Source of the DNA: Pascua guehoae
Lineage: Eukaryota; Basidiomycota; Tremellomycetes; Trichosporonales; Trichosporonaceae
Length of the DNA stretch: 64,000 nt
Reading direction: 5' to 3'
Assembly: GCA_001600415.1 (NCBI GenBank)
Contig: BCJX01000010.1
Span: forward strand, 764,961 to 828,960
Every line of letters begins with the position of its first letter. The stretch's first letter is position 1. Positions 22,461 through 33,431 of the stretch are shown here, in pieces. The translations under genes were made by a program, and so were the position numbers. The notes below the pieces were generated by a model. The model made no database searches. It saw only the letters and a program-made list of their open reading frames with translations, and had not been told where the DNA came from.

Positions 22461-22662
22461 ACCCATCACCCCCCCCCCCGCCTCTCCTTCCTCGCAGCTC
22501 GCAGCCTAGGACCGGCCACAGCTCTTCAACGGCGGCTCCCACCATCATCGCCTCACCCCCTCCCCTTCCTCCACCCTCGTCTTCCCTCCCGGCTCAGCCG
22601 CCCTCCAGCGTGACGCCCCAGACTCTCCTCCGTGACGTCTTGACGTCGCGCCACCCCTACCC

Positions 22663-25600
22663 ATGACCACCCACGCGGCCACGCCGATGCCGCTCAACCT
22701 GCCGCCGTCGCCCACCGCCACGCGGCACCTGGGCCACCTGGGCGGCGCGCTCGCGTCCTCGTCGGGCGGGACGAGCGGCTCTGGCTCGCGCCCCTCGTCG
22801 GTGTCCCGGGAGCGAGAGCGACCCATGTCCATTGCGTCCCGCGCCTCGGGGACGTCGATGCAGGACCACCATCACCACCCCCACCTCCCTCCATCAACGG
22901 CGGTGCCCCTCGCATCAAGCATCCCGACCTCTTCACCTTTTGCACCACCCCCCCTGGCCCGGTCACAGTCGTACACGGCTGCCCAGCAACACCTTCGCCA
23001 CGCTCGCTCGGGGACAGCTGGCAGCTCGAGCGTACCTCCGTCTACGGCGGCGTCGTCGGCGTCGGGCTCAAAATCGGGCTCGTTTATCGGCACCCCGCGC
23101 CTCCTCTCGCGGCAAGCGAGTGCACGCGGACAGCCACGCTCGCCAACGACCATTGCGACCGGCGCCGTGGGCTCGGCGCGGTCAGGCTCCCTCAAGGGCA
23201 AGGCTCGCGACGAGTACGAGGTCCCTATTTCCCCTACAGAGTCTGAAGTGTGAGTCATATCCTGCTAGCGTGCACAGGCCCATCGTCGTGGCCTGTCGGG
23301 CCGATGAGGTCGCGTGAGGCGAGATGCTGTACCCACCTGTGTGCGCTCGCTGGCGCCGCCGGGCAAGTGGTACGGCGCACGAGTAGGACGACAAGGGCGC
23401 TCCCTACAGGAGAAGGAACGGCCCGAGGACCAAACAAGCTGGTCCCGCGCCGTTGCCACTCGCTCTGCAGGCGACTGCCAGCGACCTATAACCCTACCCC
23501 CAAGCTCCACGCAACCCTCGTACCACCCTATCCCAGCCCTTACTGACCACGTAGCATCGAGACACCCCAGGTCCGCGTCGAGCGCGATCCAGAGACGGGG
23601 CGCAGAATGATCAACCAGTACCTCGTCCTCCACGAGATTGGGCACGGGACGCACGGGCGTGTCCGCCTCGGGCGCGACATGAGCGTTGACGTCCCACCAG
23701 ACGAGCTCGAGGTGGACCTCGCGACAGGCTCGGGCCCCTTCTACGTAAGTGCTATCGTGTCTACAGTGGTTGTGAGCTTGCACTGACCGGCACAGGCAAT
23801 CAAGATTGTAGAGCGCAATCCGAGAAAGAAGCGGCTCAACGGACTGGGGCGCCAACGCGCGCTGGGGCGAAGCGACGGCGCCAAGCTCGTCGACCAGAAT
23901 GAGTGCGTACAGCAGGTGTAGTGTAGAGGCTGACCCGCCTCAGGATCCGCAAAGAGATTGCCATTTTCAAAAAGGTGCACCACCCGAATGTCGTGCGGAT
24001 GAAGGAGATTATCGACGACCCAGATTCGAGCAAACTGTTCATGGTCCTCGAGTACTGCGAAGGCGGCGAAGTCCAGTGGAAGGCCGAGAATGGGCCAGCC
24101 TTGACACTGGCCGAGACGCGCAAGATCTTTCGCGACACGCTCCTGGGTCTCGAGTACCTGCACCACCAGGGCATTATCCACCGCGACATCAAGCCGAGCA
24201 ACCTGCTCCGGTCTGGCGACATTGTCAAGATTGCCGACTTTGGCTGCTCGCACTACTCTGAGGCGTTGCTCGCTGCGTCGGCCGCAGGCGGCGAGGAGGC
24301 GTATGTCGACGACATTGAGCTCGCCAAGACGGCCGGCAGCCCGGCCTTCTTTGCACCTGAAATGTGCTACTCTGAGATCCCCGACGACCTGCCCCAGTGC
24401 TCTCCAGTCATGGCACGGCCCGACCTCCCATCACTAGCCTTCCACCCACCAGAAAAGGGCAGCGGCGACGATACGGACACGAGCGCGACGGCCAAGCGAC
24501 CGTCGGCGTCTCGCTCCGAGACCCAGGCTACAATCCGCCGCCAACGACATCCCATCACCAACGCGATTGATGTGTGGGCGCTGGGTGTCACTCTCTACTG
24601 CCTCCTCTTTGGCAAGACTCCGTTTGATGCGCCAAACGAGTACCTCCTCATGCAGGTCATCCCCACGGCACAGTACAAGATTCCTGCGACCATGGGCCGA
24701 GACGCGCTCCCCACAGGGGAAGGCGCAAGTGAAGAGGTACGCGAGGCGCTCGATCTCCTCTCCAAGCTGCTGGAAAAGGACGCCAACAAGCGCATCACGC
24801 TCGACGGCACCAAACACCACTCGTTCACCCTCGGCGGCCTCAACGACCCGCAGGGCTGGCTTACGCGAACCGACCCGCATGCTCAGTCGTTTGTCACGGT
24901 CACCAACGACGAGGTTGCCGCTGCCGTTACACGCGGCGGCAGCTTTAGTGCCAAATTCAAGCGTGGCATTAAGAATATCGGACATCGTCTTGGGTTTGGC
25001 CGCCACCACAAGGATCGCAGACACAGCGTTACGGATTCCGACGTCTATGGCGACCGCGACCACTCTGGATCGTCGACGGATGCAAACTCGAGCAGCCGCC
25101 GGGTCGCATCCGGCAACGACGCCATTGGCGTGCCGTCGTCGGGGATCACGGCACAAGGTCTTGCGCGGCGTTTATCCTTACTCTCGCGCGACCGCTCATA
25201 CTCTCGGCCAGAGTCGCCTCGTCCGTTGGGGCTGTTGGCATCGCACATGAACCGCAGCCCGCCGTCCCAGGCGAGTTCTGGCGGCCAAGATGACCACCCA
25301 CTTCACCATCCTCACCACCGCCTCCCGCGCCACTCGATCTCGTCGGAAGCTGTGACACCAAAACAGCTTGCGTCGATTTCGTCGCTCGACAGGCTGCGCT
25401 CAAACGGCGACTCGTCGCCGACAGCCGACGGCAGCAGCCGGCACCACCACCCATTGTTGGATCATGCTTCAGAGACAACTCGTCCGCGGTCATCGTCCAA
25501 TGCGTCGTCGTCGGCCAGCTCTCTCTTTGGAGCCATTGGCCGCGGCATCTTTATGCGCGACGGCCACGGTGTTGCCAAACGTACCAGCCAACGGAGCAAT

Positions 25601-26809
25601 GGGGTCCGTGCCCGTGGGCACACTGGGTCGTCCGAGGACGCCGACGGAGGTGTGTTTGCCGCGTCGTCCATTGACTCGCACCACCCGGCCGACTCGTCTG
25701 GCGCAGAGTTTTTGCGTGGGCGGAGCTTTGAGTCGATTGCACGCGGACACAGCAGGCAGAGTCTCGACTCGTTTGCGTCTGGATCGCCCAGCTCGCCTGG
25801 CCACGGGTCATTAACGCACATGGCCATGGCCGCGCCTAGCCCCGAGCGGCTGGGGTGGGGTTATGCGTTCCGACACCACGACGCGAGCGTGCCACGGCGG
25901 GGGTCGACACTGAGCGAGGATATCCGCCCCGTCCTCGAGGACGAAGAGGTCGACTGGGACGGAGCGGTGCCTGATTCAGACGACGAGGAGGACGGCGAGG
26001 CAGACGACCTTGTCGACGGCTTACCCCAAGGCCACGGGATCACGTCTGCGCCTGCCGACTGGAATATCAGCGAGCACCTCGCCGAGCTCGAGCGCCAGCA
26101 CCACCGTTCGCCCCAGACCCCGCGTGTCCATTCGCAAGGGTCTATCTTGCGCCCCGGTGCCGGGATCGACCTTGGCCGCATCCACCACCCACACACGGCC
26201 CACGGCACACCGACCGGTTCGCCCCGCCCACCCCCTAGCTCGTTTGCGTACCGTGCGAAATCGCCGCTGGGAAACAGCCTCTCGAGTCTGGGCCACGCTG
26301 CCGCGCTCGCGGCCACCACCGACATCACCGACCCGAGCAGCACTAGCACAAGCGTTACCGCGACGCCGGTCGCAGCACTCCAGCCTGCGGCGGCGCCGAG
26401 TGTGGGCTCGAGCCTTGCCGGGTCGTTGGGCAGTGCCAGTCTCATCAGCCACGCGAGCGCCGGGAGCGGCACGAGCGGGACTGGGTCGTGGGGCACGGGG
26501 GACCGCGACCGGTTCGCCGACGCCGACGAAGACGACGGCCTCGTGCTGTCGATGCGATCGAGGCGGGGCAGCGTCCTCTCGCGCCAGGGGAGTCTGAACC
26601 GCCGTGGGAGCGCGTTTGGCCGCAGCCCGAGTCGGCATGTAGGCGACAGGGCCGCGGCTGCCACCGCAGCCGCTGGGTCGTGTGGGGCGTCGATATGCAC
26701 GGCGGCGTCTGGGAACGACGGCTACCCCGACGCAAAGGACCTGGACGCACAGGAGCCCGCGCCGCCGCTCCAGGTCTCGCAGCTCAAGGAGGAGGCCGGG
26801 GTGGTGTGA
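22663..26809 (+). CDS. CAMKK-family Ser/Thr kinase (Snf1/AMPK-activating type)
   Basis: Likely upstream kinase of the Snf1/AMPK pathway (Sak1/Tos3/Elm1 or Ssp1 group). Exons 22663-23249, 23555-23744, 23796-23902, 23944-26809 give 1249 codons plus stop. Residues 1-210 are Ser-rich and disordered. Kinase core: glycine loop GHGTHGRV (225-232), catalytic Lys in AIK (262), HRD in IIHRDIKPSNLL (374-376), DFG in IADFGCSH (393-395), activation segment AKTAGSPAFFAPEM with Thr424, then DVWALG. An insertion of about 60 residues sits between APE and DVWALG. The AGSPAFFAPE string is characteristic of CaMKK-like kinases. The C-terminal ~600 residues are Ser/Gly/His-rich with repeated basic-Ser motifs and an acidic patch (EDEEVDWDGAVPDSDDEEDGE). 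Which of the three yeast paralogues it replaces is not determinable here. Preceded by a very long pyrimidine-rich leader. Confidence 0.92.
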
Positions 26810-26815
26810 GCTAAG

Positions 26816-26850
26816 GTGGAAGTGGGAGTGGGAGTGGGAGTGGGAGTGGG
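26816..26850. repeat. GTGGGA hexanucleotide repeat
   Basis: Five to six AGTGGG units immediately after the kinase stop codon. Confidence 0.9.
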
Positions 26851-27400
26851 GATGTGAGTGCGCATGCCAGTGCGTGAGTGGGAGTCGGGGTGGGTGTGAG
26901 TGGGGAGTGGGAGCGGATGACGACGAGACAGACGACACGCTGGTAGTACCAGCCTAGATTACGGACACGACCAGTTGCTACAATAGAGCTATGCATTGCA
27001 TCCTTGTAGCCCGAGTGGTGTGCAGTGAGGTGCTGGAGGGTGTTGGACAGTTAGTTGTGTGTGTATTTTGTGACCTACCTAGTGATCTGGGAGAGCTGGA
27101 CTGGTCGACACCGGGATTTCTGCCGCGGCGAGCATGTTGGCGCGCGCAGTCTGCTATAGTGTTATAGTGGGTCGTGTCGTCTCCTCTGCATGCTGTTGGC
27201 GGGTAGAGTGTACGAATGCACCATAATGTAGGCAGCCTTGGTGAGCACCGCCTCGACGTCGCGTTCCGCTTTTTCCATCCACGGGCTATCTTTATCATGC
27301 CGCGTGCCTCGTCGCAGTCGCCGGGTTGCCGGGTCTCCGGTCGCGCGTTCATTGTCGCCTCTTTACACCCCACATACGTACACCAACCCGCGCAGTACCG

Positions 27401-27491
27401 CAGTAGCACAGTAGCACAGTAGCACAGTAGCACAGTAGCACAGTAGCACAGTAGCACAGTAGCACAGTAGCACAGTAGCACAGTAGCACAG
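27401..27491. repeat. 8-bp tandem array, unit CAGTAGCA
   Basis: About eleven near-perfect copies, flanked on both sides by related CAGTACCG units. Confidence 0.95.
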
Positions 27492-28440
27492 TCGTGCAGT
27501 ACCGCAGTACCGCAGTACCACGCTACCGCAGCCCGCAGCTCGTAGCACTCTGATACAGTAGGCAGCGCACGCAGGCTGGGAACCCCCACCCAGCACCGAC
27601 CCAACGCACCTCCTGCATCTCCTCTCCCCAAGCCAGCCAACTCCCAACTAGCTAGCGTGCTAGTACCATTGACCACGCGTCAGTCACGCAAACCTGTTCT
27701 AAAGCTGGCACGTAGCGGCCTAGCGCAACGCGCCCATGGACATGGGGGCAGAATTTCGACGCGTCGACTAGCATCGAGGCGACGCAGACAATGCGTGGCT
27801 CGGTGTCGTGTGGCATGCAGAGCTGAGAAGCTGAGAACGGGCAGTCGTGGCCGCAGTCGTGTCCAGCTGGATGGCAACTGGCAGAGCTGGCAGCTGGCAG
27901 ATGGCAGTTAACTTGAGGGTTGGGTGCCTGGGTGATCATGGCGAGGTACCCTGGAATACCCAGTGCTCACTGCTCGGCTCTGTGCTCCACCAGCGAGCCA
28001 GAAGTGCAGACATGGAGACCCAAAACAAACCTCGCTCATACGCCGCAGGGCTGGGACACTGCGGAGACTACACTGGGGGGAGGGCATGGTACACGGGGCA
28101 GACTGGGCCGGGGCCGGGGCCCTCGACCACCTCCAGGCCATCCGGCCCACGGCCCACGGCCCACGGGCGGGCAACCCATTAAGCCTCGCCTGCGATTGCC
28201 TGGCAGCTGCCAGGTGTCACACGCCGTCTAATGCACGCCGTGCACGCGCCGCGCCGAGCAACGCCACCATTTCAGATACTGTATCCCCTGCCAATCCATC
28301 CCATTTCACCCCCAGCATCCATCCACCCAAAGTCGATTTGTCCACAACCACAACCACCAGCACCAGCACAACCACATCCACCCTCCATCACCCACCACCC
28401 ATCACCACAACCCATCCCCCATCTCCCATCCATCTTCCTC

Positions 28441-28471
28441 TACACTACTACACTACTACACTACTACACTC
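28441..28471. repeat. 8-bp tandem array, unit TACACTAC
   Basis: Nearly four perfect copies in the upstream region of the mannosyltransferase gene. Confidence 0.9.
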
Positions 28472-29224
28472 TAGCGACACCCGACACGACACCGACCGCG
28501 CGCTCCTTGGCCGCTGGCCCGTGCGTATCCCGACCCATTGTTCTGTTCCCACTCCACGCGACCTCCACCGTCGCCACTGTACCGGCCTAGAGTCAGGCGC
28601 GGGGCGTACCCCTGCTGCGCTGGACACTGTGTGGACGGCGGTGCAGCGGCGGGCACTGTGGGCAGACAAGGCTGCGGGCACTGCGGGCGCTGCAAAGGCG
28701 GGGCTGAGGCTCGACTGCGTGTCTGCGTTTCGTTTGCTTTTGTTCTGTGCTGGCTTCGACTGCGACGCGCCGGTAAACTGGTAGTCCTGTACTGCACTGT
28801 ACTGTACTATACTGGTACAGGACTGGTACAGGACTGGGACTGGGACTGGCACTGGTACGAGCTGGCAGTTGACCAGTGGCATCGCTGCCTGTGCCGTGTC
28901 GCACCTCGCAACTGGCAACTGGCGCAGCGCGCAGCTCGAAACTCCAACGCGCGCAGCCCAATGCCAAGCACGAGTTTGCGCGTTCCACCCGCGTTCCACC
29001 CACCTTGCTAGCCTTGCTACAGATCGTCTCCACTCGTCCTCCTCAGCCTCGGCCTCCTCCCCTCCTCCCTTCCTCCCCTACTCCCCTCCTCCGCTGCTCG
29101 GCTGCTCCGCTCCGCCTATCCTCCCCTGCTACCCTGCTCCGCTCAGCTTCTCCTGCCTCCGACTCGCCGTCCTACCTCAACGTCCTCACGCGACTCACAC
29201 TCACGCCGCAGCTTTCCTTTCGCC

Positions 29225-29768
29225 ATGCTCCCCCGTTGGCGCTTTATTGCGGGTGGATTAGGGATACTGGTGCGTTTCTGCGTTGCGTTGCGTTGCGTTT
29301 CTGCGTTGCGTTTTTGCGTTGCGTTTCTGCGTTGCGTTTTGCGTTTCTGCGTTGCGATTCTGCGCTCTCGTTCTGCGTTCTGCGTCCTGCGTCCTGCGTC
29401 CTGCGTTCTGCGTTGCGTTTCTGCGTTTCTGGCTTCCTGGCGAACGCGACGCGTCTCAACTGCACGCCGCGTGGCGCTTCTTGGAGCTTCGCTGCCCGTC
29501 TGGTGTTCGTCTCCGCCATCGCTCGCCGAATGCCGTTCCCCGCCCTGCACGGTTGAGGCGTGGTAGAGGCGTGATTGATGCGAGGCTGAGGCATGGCTGT
29601 TCGCGTGTGCCTTCTGTACTCCGGCACGCTCCTCAATAACCACCCGGGGACCGTCTCTCGGGTCCCACGTCCATCATCAATGCCTGCCTCTCGTGTCCGC
29701 CTCTCCCGCTCAGCACGGCAGCCTGCCCTGCCTTACCGACTCTTCTCCCACAGCGCACTCCGCCCCCG

Positions 29769-29859
<91 letters not shown>

Positions 29860-32340
29860 ACCCCCCACCCCCCAGCCCCCACTAACCCCAGATCACAATC
29901 CACCTCCTCCTCTCCCTCCACCCCACGTACCGAGCAAACACCACACCGGGGGGCTTCGGCTTCCTGCCCTCTGGATTGGGCGGGTCCGACGAATCAAACC
30001 TCGGCTCATGGAGCGGCTCAAAGCACCCGCCCGACTCGGCGCTCCCCGAGCTGCCCGACGCGGCCGTCCTCCACGCCGCCCTCGAGGCCGAGCACGAAAA
30101 GCTCGCGACGCGCCGCAAGGCAAAGGCCGCATTCGTCGTCCTCGCGCGCAACTCGGACCTGTGGGAGCTCGTCCACAGCATACGCCAGATGGAGGACCGG
30201 TTCAACTATTGGGCAGACTACGACTGGGTCTTTCTCAACGACGACGTGTTTAGCGACGAGTTTAAAGAGCAGACTCAGGCACAGACACGGTCAAAGTGCA
30301 AGTATGGGCTTATTCCCAGGGATCACTGGGTCCAGCCCGATTGGTGAGTCGAGGTTGGGGGTGGTGTCGTGTGGTCGAGCGGGAGATGGTCTTGGAAGCC
30401 GGTGGTGTGGTGGTGGTGGTCGTGGTGGTGATGTGGTGGTGTTGGTGATGTGGTGCTGGAGCGGGAGATAGTGTTGAGAGTTGGAGCTGGTGCTGGTGCT
30501 GGAGCTGGTGCTGGTGCTGGAGCTGGTACTGGTGCTGGAGCTGGCGGGCAGGAGCGTGAAACGTCAACCAGCTGTTCCGTTGGAACGCTGTGGTGCAGGG
30601 CTGCTGTCTGGCTTCACGCTCGCTAGAGTTCCGTCAGCTGCGTCGTTGGACAACCACATCGTCGGAAGCTGTACTGCTGGCCAGCTACCGTGTTATAGCC
30701 CGGCATCAGCGGCAGTATCAGCCGAGGCGGTCATCAGCCGAGCTGCCCAGCTGCGTGGGATGCGGGGTTCCAGCTTTGCTGTTTACCTCCTGCACCTTTG
30801 CGCAGCTCCGAGCTGCCACTGGACGCAGCTCCCAGCGGCCACGGGACACCAACCAGCTCCCAGCTGAGCGTTGGCCACTGTCACCCAGCCGCAACGTTCA
30901 ATTGCTACGTCGGTCACAACTCTCGCACCATCGTCACGAAATCTACATGTGCTACTCTTGACATGCCCGCTCACACCCAGGATCGACGAGACCAAGGCAA
31001 CGGCCGCACGCCAAGACTTGATCAACAAAAAGGTTATTTATGGCCACTCGGTGCCATACCGCAACATGTGCCGCTTCAACTCTGGCGTACGTTACCTCTT
31101 GGCGTCACGCGCTCACCCCAGTTCTTCTGGCGCCACCCTCTGCTCGACGACTACGACTACTACTGGCGTGTCGAGTGAGTGTACAACGGCACGAGGTGAG
31201 GAGCCCGCTGACATCCAGGCCGAGCGTCAAGTACTTCTGTGACCTGAGTGAGTTCTCCGCCGTATTATCTCCCCCCTGGGTCTCCACTCACACCCAGGTT
31301 ACGACCCCTTCCTCCTCCTGCAGGACGAAGGCAAGCTCTACGGCTTTACCCTGTCCCTGTACGAATACATCGAGACGATTCCTACGCTCTGGAACGCTAC
31401 CAAGGGTGAGTGCGCGTAGGCGTCGGGCGTAGACGTCAGGCGTAGGCGACGGCCGCGTCGCTCGCGTAGTCGATCGCGCCGAGTATTTCTGAGTTCTCGC
31501 TGACGGACCAGAATTTATCGAGCTGCACCCCGAATACGTCTCCAAGGATAATGCCATGGCCTTCTTGTCCGACGACGGGGGCGAAAAGTACAACTTGTGC
31601 CACTGTAAGTGTCTTTCGAGGGGCAGTTCCCGGCGGTATCCAACCCTCCAATACACTTCCCCACCTCTCTTCACGAGGCTCTCCACTGGGGCGACCCGGA
31701 CGCCGTCACACCGCTCCGTCAACCCCCCCTCACCCTTGCTAACACCCAGTCTGGTCCAACTTTGAAATTGGCGACCTTCGCCTGTGGCGCTCAGAAGCCT
31801 ACCGGGCGTACTTTGACTTCCTCGACCAAAAGGGCGGCTTTTACTATGAGCGCTGGGGCGATGCGCCCGTCCACTCGATTGCCGCCGCGCTCTTTGCGCG
31901 CAAAGACCAGATTCACTGGTTTGATGACATTGGATACCGCCACGAGCCGTTCCAACACTGCCCCACGGGCGAGGCTCATAAGCGAAACCGGTGCTGGTGC
32001 AATCCCCAGGACACGTTTGACTGGGAGTGGTGAGTGGGAGCTGTGGGAGCAGTGCGAGCGCGTGCGAGCGCGCAGCGAGCACGACATAAAGCATGAGCGA
32101 GGCGGGTGGCAGGGCGTGGGAACATCGAGCATGCCGTGGGACGCTTGGCGTTGCTCCCAGTAGTGGCCCCAGTATTTCCCCCAGTGTCTCCCCCCCAACC
32201 TGCCACGACCGTTTATCTTCATCACTTGGCAGTGACACACAACAATGCCACTCGGGGCCTTTCATCACCATGTCGCGGCCTCTCAGCTAACACACAGGTA
32301 CTCGTGCACCAAGCGATATGTCGACATGTTCAAAAAATAG
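29225..32340 (+). CDS. alpha-1,2-mannosyltransferase, KRE2/KTR family (GT15)
   Basis: Golgi type II enzyme extending O- and N-linked mannan with GDP-mannose. Nine exons: 29225-29269, 29892-30343, 30981-31086, 31122-31174, 31219-31247, 31298-31405, 31512-31604, 31750-32029, 32298-32340; sum 402 codons plus stop with every junction in phase. Exon 1 encodes only MLPRWRFIAGGLGIL. Joined to exon 2 (ITIHLLLSL) it makes the signal anchor, which is why I chose this start. GT15 landmarks follow: [84 protein letters not shown] (Glu proposed as catalytic in Kre2), RWGDAPVHSIAAALF and WYSCTKRYVDMF. The stem is short compared with yeast Kre2. Introns 1 and 2 (622 and 637 nt) carry repeats. Confidence 0.93.
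29270..29440. repeat. GCGTT/GCGTTTCT pentamer-rich array inside intron 1
   Basis: Many copies of GCGTT and TTCTGCGTTGCG begin directly at the 5' splice site of the mannosyltransferase gene. Confidence 0.85.
29769..29859. repeat. 91-base uninterrupted poly-C tract
   Basis: C-only run, ended by ACCCCCCACCCC, lying about 30 bases before the 3' splice site of intron 1 of the mannosyltransferase gene. Confidence 0.95.
30481..30545. repeat. 18-bp tandem repeat in intron 2 of the mannosyltransferase gene
   Basis: Unit GGAGCTGGTGCTGGTGCT, about 3.5 copies. Confidence 0.9.
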
Positions 32341-33431
32341 AGATATGCATCGTTGGACCCTTGGTGCTTTCGGTTGGGAGTCGATGCTGCCCGCTGTCCT
32401 CTCCGCTGACCACTACTGATCACCAGCACGTCGGAGGTAACGGCCGGAACAGCATGGGTAGTCACGCCAGAGCCAGCACAGGGGACGTGGACGTGGCATG
32501 TGGAGGCCAAACGTACACGGACACGTACGGACGCCAAATCGGGACGCCGCATGCGCCGCAATGCCCCGAGTGTCCGAAAGTCGAGACTCAAGACAACCCC
32601 ACAAAGTCGGCGAGCCGCACGCGAGTGGCAGGCGAGTGGCAGGTGAGTGGCGTGGCAAGTGGCGGAAGGCACAAAGACCTGCCCCATCAATCCAACGACG
32701 ATCCAAGCGCCTCGTTCTGGTTCCGACCACCGTGCCCCCCACCAGCCACCTGCAGCATGCAGCTACATGCTAGCATGGCTGGTATGGCTGGTATGCTTGG
32801 TATGCATGGCACGCATACGCCTGACCCAGAACACCACTGCGTGTTCGGACATGTTGGACATGTTCGGCCCGCCCGGCGCCGATCTTGCCCCGCCTCGACT
32901 GGTTCTTGATCCTCCCCGCCAGGCGCCACTCGCCACTCGTCGTCGTCTTTGTCGCTGCGCCACCGCCACCGCCGCCACCCCCACCCCTTACCCCTCCCCC
33001 TGCCCCTTGCGCGCACTTGGACACAGAGGACACCGAGACCCGACCCGACCTGAGATACGCCTGAAACCAGACGTGTGTGAGGTGGTATCCGCCGTCTGGA
33101 CTGGACGGGCTGGGCAGTGGCTGTCTTCTTTGTCCGTTTGTCCCACGCCCTCCCCATCGTCTTGCCCATCGTCCCCATTGTCATCCCCATCCCCATTGTC
33201 ATCCCCATCGTCTTCCCACTCCTCATCCCAAGCATCCTCCTCATCCCACTTCACACCCCCCACCAGCGTCCACTCGGCATCCACGCTCACCGCCCACACC
33301 ACCCATACGTCGTCCACCTTTGTCCATCACCTCGCCCGTCTATCACAGGCGCATATCTATCCCACCCCCGTCTCCTGACTCGACACTTGTCCCATCTCAC
33401 CTCACCTGTCTCCATCAGCTCGCCTCACACA
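32341..33431. other. intergenic, no gene seen
   Basis: C/T/A-rich leader-like sequence with CATCCCCAT-type repeats from 33130 to 33250, upstream of the DnaJ-domain gene. Confidence 0.5.

Larger units (their letters stand above)
16091..22662. other. 6.5-kb gene-poor interval
   Basis: No gene I can support. It contains short direct and inverted repeats (16927-17070, 17711-17812), a CAGG tetranucleotide array, CAGTTGCCAG-type motifs, and from about 21400 an alternating CA/CT-rich stretch with no stop-free protein-like frame. The latter looks like the long 5' leader/promoter of the downstream kinase gene. An unannotated long non-coding RNA cannot be excluded. Confidence 0.5.
26810..29224. other. 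2.4-kb intergenic with several short tandem repeats
   Basis: No gene supported. Holds the GTGGGA, CAGTAGCA and TACACTAC arrays and two clusters of GGCAACTGGCAG-type motifs (27870-27905, 28860-28925). The 3' portion (28270-29220) is CA/CT-rich and resembles a promoter plus leader of the mannosyltransferase gene. Confidence 0.5.

Noticed and set aside
22278..22613. 111-codon open frame before the kinase, with a polyproline block
   Set aside because: The proline block comes from a C homopolymer in the leader; no conserved residues and no splice continuity to the kinase.
27363..27676. Minus-strand frame with repeated CYCATVLL units, resembling a Cys-repeat protein
   Set aside because: It is the translation of the CAGTAGCA octamer array; no flanking protein-like sequence.
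30804..30980. Possible extra exon of the mannosyltransferase within intron 2
   Set aside because: The GT15 protein sequence is continuous across the TG|G junction from 30343 to 30981; adding an exon would insert unrelated residues.
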